Assembly (NCBI GenBank): GCA_964251665.1
Contig: CAXUKO010000021.1
Coordinates: 1 to 64,000 of the forward strand
Direction of reading: 5' to 3'
Length of the DNA: 64,000 bases
Origin: JBBQLG01 sp964251665
GTDB taxonomy: Bacteria > Bacteroidota > Bacteroidia > Cytophagales > Spirosomataceae
Below, one piece after another: positions 1 to 8,115 of this stretch. The translations under genes and the position numbers were made by a program. The notes under the pieces were generated by a model. It was not told the origin of the DNA. It saw nothing but the letters and a program-made list of their open reading frames with translations, and ran no database searches. Position 1 is the stretch's first letter. The number at the start of each line of letters is the position of its first letter.

Positions 1-46
1 AAAGTTTGATCAAAAAAAGGCCTTAGCCCTTGCTTCTTAACACAGT

Positions 47-109
47 TCATGCTGAGGAACGAAGCATCTTAGAGAATTGACCGCTAAGATGCTTCGTTCC
101 TCAGCATGA
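47..109. repeat. Perfect 25-bp inverted repeat, intergenic palindromic element
   Basis: The arms at 47-71 and 85-109 are exact reverse complements, separated by a 13-nt loop (72-84). The arm core reads GCTGAGGAACGAAGCATCTT. It lies about 40 bp upstream of the first gene. There is no clear T-tract, although an A-run follows the right arm at 111-117, so on the minus strand the element could also act as a terminator. The length and perfection of the arms resemble a dispersed intergenic palindrome (MITE or REP-like) rather than a simple terminator, but copy number cannot be judged from one window. Confidence 0.75.
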
Positions 110-146
110 CAAAAAAATAATCTAATGTACTTTTAATGAACTACTT

Positions 147-1034
147 ATGAGATACACATCCACTTGCATCGCCCTCTTTTTTGCCCTGTTCGTTCATCAC
201 CTTCAGGCGCAGACAACGCCCAAATTCATTGGTCCCGAAAAAGGTACCGTCATTGTTGTTGGGGGCGGTAACGTAACGCCCGACATCTGGGGCCGCTTCA
301 TCGAACTCGCCGGTGGCCCTACCGCCCGCGTGGTCGTTGTGACAACGGCGGGCGACGATTCAACGCTCAACGCCAGTGGGCAGCGCACCCGGCAGCGGTT
401 GCTGGACCTCGGTGTCGCAAACGTAACGTTACTCCATACCCGCGATCCGAAGGTGGCCAACCAGGAGTCATTTGTGGCGCCACTGCGCGGAGCAACGGCC
501 GTCTGGTTCGAGGGTGGGCGGCACTGGCGGCTGGCCGATTCGTACCTGAATACACTGACCCACAAAGAGTTTAATGCCTTACTAAGCCGGGGCGGAGTCA
601 TTGCCGGCACCTCGGCGGGTGCTACCATTCTAGGGTCGTTCATGGTGCGGGGCGACACAAAAGGCAATACAATCATGGTAGGCGACCACACACAGGGACT
701 GGATTTTATCCATAACATCACCTTCGACCAGCACGTGCTGCGCCGGAACCGGCAGTTCGATCTGGTGGAGGTAATCAAAGCACGGCCCGAATTACTCGGC
801 GTGGGCCTGGATGAAAGCACGGCGATTGTGGTACAGAAAAACACCTTCGAGGTGTTGGGTAACTCCTACGCTATAATTCACGACGCCCGTGCCACCGCCG
901 ACGCCTTCCCCAAAGGCCAGAACAGCAGCCCGACTGGTCCGTTTTATTTCCTGAGCCGGGGCCAGAAATTCGATTTGCAAACCCGTCGGGTCATTAGTGC
1001 CACCCCACAGCGTCCCAACGAACCCGCCCGCTAA
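147..1034 (+). CDS. Secreted S51-family peptidase (cyanophycinase-like)
   Basis: The 295-residue protein starts with a signal peptide (about residues 1-22, ending LQAQT). It then shows the S51 fold: a hydrophobic strand followed by VVGGGN (about 36-42), FEGGRHW (about 121-127) and the nucleophile elbow GTSAGAT with Ser156. S51 enzymes include cyanophycinase and dipeptidase E, Ser-dependent peptidases acting on Asp-containing peptides. The second glycine-rich motif differs from the usual GG(D/N)Q of cyanophycinases, so the substrate is open. It is the first gene of a same-strand run, with only 15 nt to the DoxX gene behind it, so it probably shares its transcript. A periplasmic peptidase of this family is the safest call; cyanophycin as substrate is not shown. 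Confidence 0.85.
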   Translation: MRYTSTCIALFFALFVHHLQAQTTPKFIGPEKGTVIVVGGGNVTPDIWGRFIELAGGPTARVVVVTTAGDDSTLNASGQRTRQRLLDLGVANVTLLHTRDPKVANQESFVAPLRGATAVWFEGGRHWRLADSYLNTLTHKEFNALLSRGGVIAGTSAGATILGSFMVRGDTKGNTIMVGDHTQGLDFIHNITFDQHVLRRNRQFDLVEVIKARPELLGVGLDESTAIVVQKNTFEVLGNSYAIIHDARATADAFPKGQNSSPTGPFYFLSRGQKFDLQTRRVISATPQRPNEPAR

Positions 1035-1049
1035 ACTCCCCTTACGACG

Positions 1050-2447
1050 ATGAGCATACTAGTAGACGACGTTCACCCGGTCTGGGAAGCCCGCACCGCC
1101 CCAGCCCGCGAACCGGCAGCCGACTGGACAACTGCCGAAAAAACCGGTTTCCGGCTCATTTTTCTTTACTTCCTGATTCAGGCCCTACCAATCGATGCCG
1201 AACGCGGCCCGGGCCAGTTCTTCAGTAATCTGGTTGATTTCAGGGGCGACTACACCCGCTATCTCTTCAACCTGTCGCACTATGCCCCCCGCTTTTTCGG
1301 GCGGGTTGACACCTTCGCCAACTGGGGCATTGTGTTGCTGCTGGCGGTTATTGGTACGGTAGTCTGGTCTGTGCGGAAAGACAGGAAAACGAACTATCCG
1401 GCCTTACAGTACTGGCTGCGGGTGGTGCTTCGCTACCGGCTGGCTCTTGGCGTAATTGCCTACGGATTCATCAAACTCTTTCCGTTACAGGCCCCGCTCC
1501 CGTCCATTAGCAACCTGAACACCGCCTATGGTGATTTTACGGCCTGGAAACTGTTTTCACTCTCGCTGGGGGTTGTGCCATCGTATCAGTCGTTTCTGGG
1601 TGGAGTGGAGTTGCTGGGCGGACTGTTGCTCCTGAATCGAAAAACGGCTACCATCGGCACGCTGATTCTCCTGCCGTTTCTGGGCAATGTATTCTTCTCG
1701 AATCTGGCCTACGAAGGGGGCGAATACGTGTATAGCGGGCTGCTGATTTCGTTTGCACTGACACTGTTTGCCTTCGACGCATGGCGGTTATTCCGGCTGG
1801 TATCGCTTGAGTTGCCCGCCCTGCCTAATCGTTTTCAGCCGGTTTTTCGGGAGACATGGCAGCGCTACGGGCGACTGGCGCTCAAAGGGGCGTTTATCGT
1901 ATTGGCGGTCGTCGTGTATGGCTATAGTACGTATGCGGCTTACCTGAAGGGACCACTTCGGCTTCCTCAAACACCGGGAGTACCGGGTCTGGCAGGCTTG
2001 TATACGGTTAGTGAGTTCCAGCTGAATGGCAAAACACTCCCCTATTCCAAAACGGATCGGACCCGCTGGCAGGATGTTGTGTTTGAAGCCTGGAATACGG
2101 TTAGTATCCGGTCGAACCGGCCCGTAACGCTTCTCAATACCAACACGGAACAGCTTTCGGCCGTAGATGCCGACCGCGACTATGAACTGGCCGGTGCGCA
2201 GGGACGCCACTATTACCGCTACACCACCGACGCGGGTAACCATCGGCTGACGCTCAAAAATGCTAATCCGAACTACCCTGGCGAAACGTTGCAATTGACC
2301 TGGGTATTAGCCGACAATGGGCGAATTATCCTGTCGGGTGTGGATCAAAGCCACAATTCTATCCATGCGGTACTGGATAAAGTAGCTAAAAAATACCTGC
2401 TCAACGAAGCCGCCAAAGCGGGTCGGCGCGGTAGTCTCACCCTCTAA
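1050..2447 (+). CDS. DoxX-like integral membrane protein with C-terminal soluble domain
   Basis: A 465-residue protein. The N-terminal ~290 residues hold several hydrophobic segments separated by short loops and include a DoxX-like stretch around YWLRVVLRYRLALGVIAYG and LGGVELLGGLLLL. DoxX/DoxD relatives are membrane subunits of thiosulfate:quinone oxidoreductase and other redox complexes. After a last membrane segment (about 278-296) there is a ~165-residue extracytoplasmic-looking domain starting GLYTVSEFQLNGKTLP, which also ends the next gene product. It sits 15 nt after the S51 peptidase gene and 11 nt before its own paralogue, upstream of cytochrome c and sulfite dehydrogenase genes. This suggests a membrane component of that redox system; direct quinone reduction is inference. 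Confidence 0.8.
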   Translation: MSILVDDVHPVWEARTAPAREPAADWTTAEKTGFRLIFLYFLIQALPIDAERGPGQFFSNLVDFRGDYTRYLFNLSHYAPRFFGRVDTFANWGIVLLLAVIGTVVWSVRKDRKTNYPALQYWLRVVLRYRLALGVIAYGFIKLFPLQAPLPSISNLNTAYGDFTAWKLFSLSLGVVPSYQSFLGGVELLGGLLLLNRKTATIGTLILLPFLGNVFFSNLAYEGGEYVYSGLLISFALTLFAFDAWRLFRLVSLELPALPNRFQPVFRETWQRYGRLALKGAFIVLAVVVYGYSTYAAYLKGPLRLPQTPGVPGLAGLYTVSEFQLNGKTLPYSKTDRTRWQDVVFEAWNTVSIRSNRPVTLLNTNTEQLSAVDADRDYELAGAQGRHYYRYTTDAGNHRLTLKNANPNYPGETLQLTWVLADNGRIILSGVDQSHNSIHAVLDKVAKKYLLNEAAKAGRRGSLTL

Positions 2448-2458
2448 CCTTGGTCACT

Positions 2459-4273
2459 ATGTCATCCTCAACGCATATTCCTCAGGACGTAGAAACGAAC
2501 CAGAATTCGGCGGGAGCAGGTTCTGAGAACACGCTGAATTTTGTCGGTTCACCCACGAACAGCACCACTGATAAACCTGCCCGGCAACCTGCCCAGCCAA
2601 CAGATCAGCCCGTCTGGACGGAAAGTCAGCGGATTCTGTTTCGCATTGCCTTCGTGTTTTTTATCGCCATGTCGCTGCCCAACAATGTGGCCTGGTACAA
2701 GGAAGTGGTAAAATTAGACTGGCTGCATCCGGGCCGCGTTCGGCTGCACTACCGCGACCTCTACGACGTAGCTCGCTTTGGGTCCGGCCTGACGCTCTTC
2801 GGCAATAAGCTTTTTGGTAGTACGCTGAATGGCTATGCGCCCTGGCTAATCACGCTGTTTTTCGCCACAGTTGTTGGGCTGATCTGGACCGGCATCGTTC
2901 GGGCCGCGTTCGGTCGATTACGTCGCCAGGAAGTCCGCAATTACTCCCCGGACGCCGGACCGCTACTATATTACTGGCTGCGGGTGATCGTGCGCTACCG
3001 GGCAGGCATCGGCATTATCGGTTTTGGCTTCACTAAACTCCTGCCAACGCAGTTGCCGTACCCTTCGCTTGGGGTTCTAAACACCAATTTCGGCGACCTC
3101 ACAGCGCAGAAAATCTATTGGCTCTCCATCGGTATTGTGCCGTGGTATGAGGTCTTCGCGGGGGTAGTTGAGGTGCTGGCGGGGGTGCTGCTGTTTTTCC
3201 GGGCCACTACCTTCTGGGGTGCGGTATTGCTGTTCGGTGCCCTGGCCGACATTGTGTACGTCAACTTTGCCTACGATGGGGGTGTTCACGGTTACAGTTC
3301 CTATTTCGTCCTGCTGGCGGGTTTTCTGCTGGTTTATTACGTCAAAGACCTCTATACCCTGCTTATCCAGGAGCGGCCGGCGGTTCCGAATTATTTCGCA
3401 CCGGTCTTTTCAGGTTGGAAGCAATATCTACGGATTGGCCTGAAAACGGCCACTATCGGCGTGTTCGTAGTCCTGCTTTTCTGGCTGCAATACATCAATT
3501 TCCGCTACGATCCGTATAAACAACCGGCGCAAAAGGGCCTTAAAGACCTACGGGGTAACTATACGGTGGCGGAGTTCCGGCTGAATGGTAAACCGCTCCC
3601 GGAGTCACTGACCGATACCGTGCGCTGGCAGGAAGCGACCTTCGAGAACTGGACGACGCTGACATTTAAAACCGCCAAACCCGTAGAACTGGACCTCTCC
3701 AACGGGGGCGGGGCACCCATGCGCGACATCAACCGGACATTTGAGTTAACGGGTGTAGCTGGCGGACAGCGGGTATTTTATTACGAAGCCGATACTGTGC
3801 ATCATGTGCTGTATTTACAGGATAAAAACCGGGGAGCGCGCAATGCCGAGAACGCCGATCGCGGCCCGCGGGAATTTGCCGCAAACAGCGAGATCACGCG
3901 GTCCTTTGGGTCCGGCGATCCGGCGCAGGACCGGCAACAGGATGGCCCTAAAAAAGCGGGTAAACGTGGTCCGGCCGAACCACCCCATTCTGATAACTGG
4001 ATTCCCAAAGAAGCCTTAGCCATTATCGGTCCTGAAGACTCTAAGATCGACCCCATTGCCCGCTCAACCCGGCGGACTAAAGGCATCATCGCTGAATCGA
4101 AACCGGCCAAACGAAACCGGATGATTCTCAGCTATACAGCTCTCGACAAGGGTAATCAGGTCATTCTTCAGGGTATCAATGAGCATAAGGATTCGATTTA
4201 CGTGGTGCTCAACCGCTACAACCGCCCCTACGCCATATCAAAAAGCACCCTCAACGCCGGTACGTATGAGTAG
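2459..4273 (+). CDS. DoxX-like integral membrane protein, paralogue with hydrophilic insertion
   Basis: A 604-residue protein from the ATG at 2459; a TTG three codons upstream is less likely. A ~50-residue polar N-terminal tail rich in Thr, Gln and Pro precedes the membrane part. YYWLRVIVRYRAGIGIIGFGF and the EVFAGVVEVLAGVLLF segment align by eye with the preceding gene, so the two are paralogues. The C-terminal domain (GNYTVAEFRLNGKPLP and RWQEATFENW) is also shared, but here it is split by about 95 charged, Gly/Pro/Arg-rich residues (about 457-551) before the shared ending NEHKDSIYVVLNR. The gene overlaps the cytochrome c gene by 8 nt, which points to translational coupling and joint function. 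Confidence 0.8.
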   Translation: MSSSTHIPQDVETNQNSAGAGSENTLNFVGSPTNSTTDKPARQPAQPTDQPVWTESQRILFRIAFVFFIAMSLPNNVAWYKEVVKLDWLHPGRVRLHYRDLYDVARFGSGLTLFGNKLFGSTLNGYAPWLITLFFATVVGLIWTGIVRAAFGRLRRQEVRNYSPDAGPLLYYWLRVIVRYRAGIGIIGFGFTKLLPTQLPYPSLGVLNTNFGDLTAQKIYWLSIGIVPWYEVFAGVVEVLAGVLLFFRATTFWGAVLLFGALADIVYVNFAYDGGVHGYSSYFVLLAGFLLVYYVKDLYTLLIQERPAVPNYFAPVFSGWKQYLRIGLKTATIGVFVVLLFWLQYINFRYDPYKQPAQKGLKDLRGNYTVAEFRLNGKPLPESLTDTVRWQEATFENWTTLTFKTAKPVELDLSNGGGAPMRDINRTFELTGVAGGQRVFYYEADTVHHVLYLQDKNRGARNAENADRGPREFAANSEITRSFGSGDPAQDRQQDGPKKAGKRGPAEPPHSDNWIPKEALAIIGPEDSKIDPIARSTRRTKGIIAESKPAKRNRMILSYTALDKGNQVILQGINEHKDSIYVVLNRYNRPYAISKSTLNAGTYE

Positions 4274-4871
4274 ATTGACTGGTTGGCTACCGGTAGGGCT
4301 ATTGCTGATAACCGGTCTGTGCAGCTACCGATTCGCCACCTCTGAGTCAGTCAGCGGCATAGCATATAAACCGGTAGCCATTGACTCGGTTCCCGCCCGA
4401 TTCGGATTTGGCCAGCCTGCAACAGAAACCCAAATCGCGGCTCTCAACATCGACGTGCGGCCTGATGGCCTTGGCTTACCCGCCGGGTCAGGTACCGCAG
4501 CAGCCGGGGCGGTAATTTTTGCCAATAAATGTGCGATCTGTCACGGGGTGGGCGGGCCAAATGGCTCTTTGGTAACAACCCCGACCGCGCCTGGCAAACG
4601 TCCCGAAAAGGTCATTGGTAACTACTGGCCCTACGCAACAACCGTGTTCGATTATATCCGGCGGGCCATGCCCTTTAATGCACCCGGTTCGCTGACCAAT
4701 GAAGACGTGTATGCGTTGACAGCTTACCTGCTGACGGCCAACAAAATTCTGGACGAGAACGCTGTATTAACTGCCAGAACATTACCGAAGGTGGTGATGC
4801 CCGCTCAGAAACTATTCGTACCCGACGACCGGAAAGGGGGTGATGCGGCATTCCGACCATACATTCGCTGA
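4266..4871 (+). CDS. c-type cytochrome, monohaem, partner of sulfite dehydrogenase
   Basis: A 201-residue protein from the ATG at 4266, which overlaps the end of the DoxX gene by 8 nt. Longer upstream reading in this frame lies inside that gene and lacks a signal peptide. A hydrophobic N-terminal segment (about 6-18) serves as signal or anchor. The single haem motif CAICH is at residues 89-93, and the Met of RRAMPF is a candidate distal ligand. The arrangement cytochrome c followed after 1 nt by a SoxC/SorA-like molybdoenzyme matches SorAB or SoxCD pairs, in which the cytochrome takes electrons from sulfite oxidation. The single haem is more like SorB than the dihaem SoxD. Periplasmic location is expected. 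Confidence 0.85.
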   Translation: MSRLTGWLPVGLLLITGLCSYRFATSESVSGIAYKPVAIDSVPARFGFGQPATETQIAALNIDVRPDGLGLPAGSGTAAAGAVIFANKCAICHGVGGPNGSLVTTPTAPGKRPEKVIGNYWPYATTVFDYIRRAMPFNAPGSLTNEDVYALTAYLLTANKILDENAVLTARTLPKVVMPAQKLFVPDDRKGGDAAFRPYIR

Positions 4872-4872
4872 C

Positions 4873-6138
4873 ATGACCGAATCGGATAAACAGTCGAGTA
4901 AAATTACCCGCCGGACCTTATTGGGAGGTGCTGCTACCGCTGCCATAGCCGTTGTACAGACATCGTACGCCAAGTCAGTTCAGATCGGTATATCGGAGCA
5001 GGACTTCGCTAAACTTGATGATCCGACAAAGCAGATGGGCGCTCCGCCGGGGAAGGTTGGTACCCGGTCGGCGTTTGAGAAACTGGTCAAGCATACGTCC
5101 GACATCTCCTCGCGGTCGCCCCTGCAGGATTTACACGGCACCATCACCCCGTCCGATCTGCACTTCGAGCGGCACCACAACGGTATACCGACCATTGACC
5201 CGAATACCTACGAACTGCTCATTCATGGGTTGGTTGATAAGCCAACCGTTTTTTCGCTGGCCGATCTAAAACGGTTTCCGTCGGTATCGCGGATTGCCTT
5301 TCTGGAGTGTTCGGGAAACTTCCGAACAGGCAAAGAAACGATGACTCCGCAGGAAATTTGTGGCCTCACCAGTCAGAGCGAATGGACGGGCGTGTTGCTA
5401 TCGACCCTATTTCGGGAAGTAGGCGTAAAACCATCGTCTTCATGGTTTCTGGCCGAAGGGGGTGATTCGGCTCTAATGACCCGCAGCATTCCGACCGCTA
5501 AGGGCTGGAACGATGCCATTATTGCCTACGCGCAGAATGGGGAGGCTCTTCGCCCTGAACAGGGTTATCCCGTCCGGCTGTTTCTACCCGGCTGGGAAGG
5601 CAATACCAGTGTGAAATGGCTGCGTCGGCTCGAACTCGGCGATGCCCCCTGGCAGACACGGGAAGAAACATCGAAGTACAGCGAAAACATCAAAGGCGAT
5701 AAAATCCAGCCGGTCCGCATTCGCCAATTCAGTTTCGACATCGACGCACGCAGTATCATCACCTTCCCGACCTATCCGGCGCAGGTGGAGCGCGGCTGGA
5801 TCGAAATCAGGGGACTGGCCTGGAGCGGACGCGGGAAAGTAGTGCGGGTGGAGGTTAGCACGGATGCCGGTAAAAGCTGGCAGGTGGCGCAGTTACAGGA
5901 GCCCGTTTTAGACAAAGCGCACGTTCGTTTCCGGCACCTCTGGCAATGGAATGGGGCTGAAACGGAAATCATGAGCCGCGTCACCGACGAAACCGGCTAC
6001 GTACAGCCTACGTTTGCCCAACTCATCGACGCGCGGGGTGCCGACACGGGCGGCTACCATTTCAACCCCATTACGGCCTGGCAGGTCAAACCCGATGGGC
6101 GTGTGCTGAACCGTCCCGAAAACTTCCGACAGGGGTAA
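4873..6138 (+). CDS. SoxC/SorA-like sulfite dehydrogenase, molybdopterin subunit
   Basis: A 421-residue protein from the ATG at 4873, one base after the cytochrome stop. It begins with a twin-arginine signal (ITRRTLLGG and a hydrophobic stretch, about 11-33), as expected for folded export of a molybdopterin enzyme. The sulfite-oxidase family core has the Mo-ligating cysteine in LECSGNF (Cys146), NTSVKWLRRLELGD, and a C-terminal dimerisation domain around VRVEVSTDAGKSWQVA. The family oxidises sulfite to sulfate, or acts with SoxCD on protein-bound sulfane sulfur. No SoxAXYZB genes are present, so free sulfite is the more likely substrate. The neighbouring cytochrome c is the probable electron acceptor. 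Other members reduce methionine sulfoxide or have unknown substrates. Confidence 0.88.
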   Translation: MTESDKQSSKITRRTLLGGAATAAIAVVQTSYAKSVQIGISEQDFAKLDDPTKQMGAPPGKVGTRSAFEKLVKHTSDISSRSPLQDLHGTITPSDLHFERHHNGIPTIDPNTYELLIHGLVDKPTVFSLADLKRFPSVSRIAFLECSGNFRTGKETMTPQEICGLTSQSEWTGVLLSTLFREVGVKPSSSWFLAEGGDSALMTRSIPTAKGWNDAIIAYAQNGEALRPEQGYPVRLFLPGWEGNTSVKWLRRLELGDAPWQTREETSKYSENIKGDKIQPVRIRQFSFDIDARSIITFPTYPAQVERGWIEIRGLAWSGRGKVVRVEVSTDAGKSWQVAQLQEPVLDKAHVRFRHLWQWNGAETEIMSRVTDETGYVQPTFAQLIDARGADTGGYHFNPITAWQVKPDGRVLNRPENFRQG

Positions 6139-6149
6139 CTGAAGCAGCT

Positions 6150-7676
6150 ATGAATCTACGCGAAAAACAATACGATGCCGTCGTTGTCGGCTCCGGCCCC
6201 AACGGTCTGAGCGCAGCTATTGTACTGGCGAAGGCGGGCTTGTCGGTGGTGGTGCTGGAAGCACGGCCGACCATCGGGGGCGGCACCCGTTCGGCGGAGC
6301 TGACCCTGCCCGGTTTCGTGCATGATCTCGGGTCAGCCATTCATCCTATGGCAATCAGTTCACCCCTGTTTACCCAACTACCCCTGGCTGAGCATGGGCT
6401 GGAGTTTATCTACCCACCCGTAGCACTGGCCCACCCCTTCGACCGGTCCCTCGAGGGTACGGCCTTCCGGGCGGGGGGCACGGCAGCAGCACTGGCGGGC
6501 TCCGTGGCCGATACCGCCCGAACCCTTGGGCGCGACGAGCAGACCTACCGGGATTTACTGGAACCGATTGTTGCGCACTGGCCCACCTTAGCCGCTGATA
6601 TACTGGGGCCGTTACGCTTCCCGGATCATCCGATTGACTTTGCCCGCTTTGGCCTGGATGCCATCCTGCCCGCGACCCAACTCGCCAAACGATTCAAGAC
6701 GCCCGAAGCCAGAGGGTTACTGGCCGGTATGGCGACGCACGCCATTCAGCCGCTGACTAACCTGACCACTTCGGCAATTACGCTGGCACTCATGGCGGCC
6801 GGGCATTACCGGGGTTGGCCATTGCCTAAGGGCGGAGCGCAAAGTATCGCCAATGCGCTGGCTTCAATTTTTCGGTCGCTGGGCGGAGAGATTGTGGTGG
6901 ACCGGCCCGTGCGGTCGCTGGCCGACCTGCCTAAAACGCGGGCGGCCGGCGGTCCGGTGGTGCTATTCGATTTAACGCCCAGACAACTCCTAAGTATCGT
7001 GGGCGACCGCTTCCCGTATTGGTATCGAAAGCAACTGGAACACTTCCGATACGGTCCCGGCATCTTCAAGATCGACTGGGCACTCGACGGCCCAATACCT
7101 TTCGCGGCTCCCGTCTGTCGGCAGGCGGGTACGGTACATCTGGGCGGTACGCTGGAAGAAATCATAGCTATTGAGCAGCAAATCAGCCAGGGGCAGCACC
7201 CCGACCGGCCGCATGTGCTGCTGGCTCAACAAAGCCTGTTCGACGATAGTCGTGCACCAGCCGGTAAACACACGGCCTATGCTTACTGTCATGTGCCGAA
7301 TGGCTCAACGGTGGACATGACCGAGCGCATCGAACGGCAGGTCGAGCGGTTTGCGCCGGGTTTCCGCGACCTGATTCTGGGCCGACACACGATGAATGCG
7401 ATGGCCCTCGAAACTTGGAATCCCAACTACGTAGGGGGCGATATAAATGGGGGTATCATCGACCTCGGCCAACTTTTTACCCGTCCAAGCCTTAGTCTGA
7501 CGCCTTACCGAACGGCGGCTCCCGGCCTGTTCATCTGTTCGTCGGCTACGCCACCTGGTGGGGGCGTTCACGGGATGTGTGGGTATCACGCGGCTCGGAT
7601 CGTCCTGGGCGATAGTTTCGGGAAAGGGGTTCCTGATCTATTAACATACCCGATAACCTTACCGCAAGGAGTATAA
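6150..7676 (+). CDS. Phytoene-desaturase-like FAD-dependent oxidoreductase
   Basis: A 508-residue protein. The N-terminal dinucleotide-binding motif VVVGSGPNGLSAAI is followed by VVVLEARPTIGGGTRSAEL, the classic start of the CrtI/PYROXD2-like amine-oxidase superfamily. A C-terminal FAD-contacting stretch, APGLFICSSATPPGGGVHGMCGYHAA, is also present. Proteins of this group are usually annotated NAD(P)/FAD-dependent oxidoreductases, and only some act on carotenoids. No other carotenoid genes lie nearby, so a desaturase role is not supported by context. It follows the sulfite dehydrogenase gene after 11 nt and is the last gene of the tight run. No signal peptide is visible, so it is probably cytoplasmic. 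Confidence 0.82.
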   Translation: MNLREKQYDAVVVGSGPNGLSAAIVLAKAGLSVVVLEARPTIGGGTRSAELTLPGFVHDLGSAIHPMAISSPLFTQLPLAEHGLEFIYPPVALAHPFDRSLEGTAFRAGGTAAALAGSVADTARTLGRDEQTYRDLLEPIVAHWPTLAADILGPLRFPDHPIDFARFGLDAILPATQLAKRFKTPEARGLLAGMATHAIQPLTNLTTSAITLALMAAGHYRGWPLPKGGAQSIANALASIFRSLGGEIVVDRPVRSLADLPKTRAAGGPVVLFDLTPRQLLSIVGDRFPYWYRKQLEHFRYGPGIFKIDWALDGPIPFAAPVCRQAGTVHLGGTLEEIIAIEQQISQGQHPDRPHVLLAQQSLFDDSRAPAGKHTAYAYCHVPNGSTVDMTERIERQVERFAPGFRDLILGRHTMNAMALETWNPNYVGGDINGGIIDLGQLFTRPSLSLTPYRTAAPGLFICSSATPPGGGVHGMCGYHAARIVLGDSFGKGVPDLLTYPITLPQGV

Positions 7677-7717
7677 TTTTTCACTGTTTTTGTCAGCTTC
7701 AGTATGAATTATGCCCT

Positions 7718-8053
7718 CTGGTAGGCTATAATTGGGGCCGCTTTTCGCCCAACATTGTCGTCACTCGCTTCGGACCGTACACCTACGCCAACACGCAAAG
7801 TCAGATCGACTCACCGACCGGTGGCCGCGATCAGACCTTCAGCCCCAAAGTCATCACGGATCTCACATTGAACTACCAGCTGACCAAAGCGGCTGTCATC
7901 ACGGCTGGCTCGAACAACATCGGCGATGTGTATCCCGATCAGCAGCGGGTTGAGAATAACCAGACCGGTACAGTACCCTGGGGAACATCGGCCGGACAGC
8001 AGTTCGGTTTCAACGGCGCTTTTTATTACGACCGCCTGACCCTCAGTTTTTAG
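7718..8053 (+). pseudogene. 3' remnant of a TonB-dependent receptor
   Basis: One open frame without a sensible start encodes the final ~110 residues of a TonB-dependent outer-membrane receptor. It has TRFGPYTY, QTFSPKVITDLTLNYQLTKA, the typical AGSNNIGDVYPDQQ near the C-terminus, and a terminal strand FNGAFYYDRLTLSF ending in an aromatic residue. The barrel and plug are missing. Identifiable homology begins about 40 bp behind the FAD oxidoreductase gene, which suggests a deletion joined the two. It cannot make a functional receptor. Confidence 0.75.
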
Positions 8054-8115
8054 CGAAACAGATACGTACCCGTCCAACCAGGAAAATCAGACAATTCACC
8101 ATATCATAATTCAGA

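Noticed and set aside
4179..4265. Upstream extension of the cytochrome c gene to 4179
   Set aside because: It lies within the DoxX gene, lacks a signal peptide and would push the hydrophobic signal inward; the ATG at 4266 is better.
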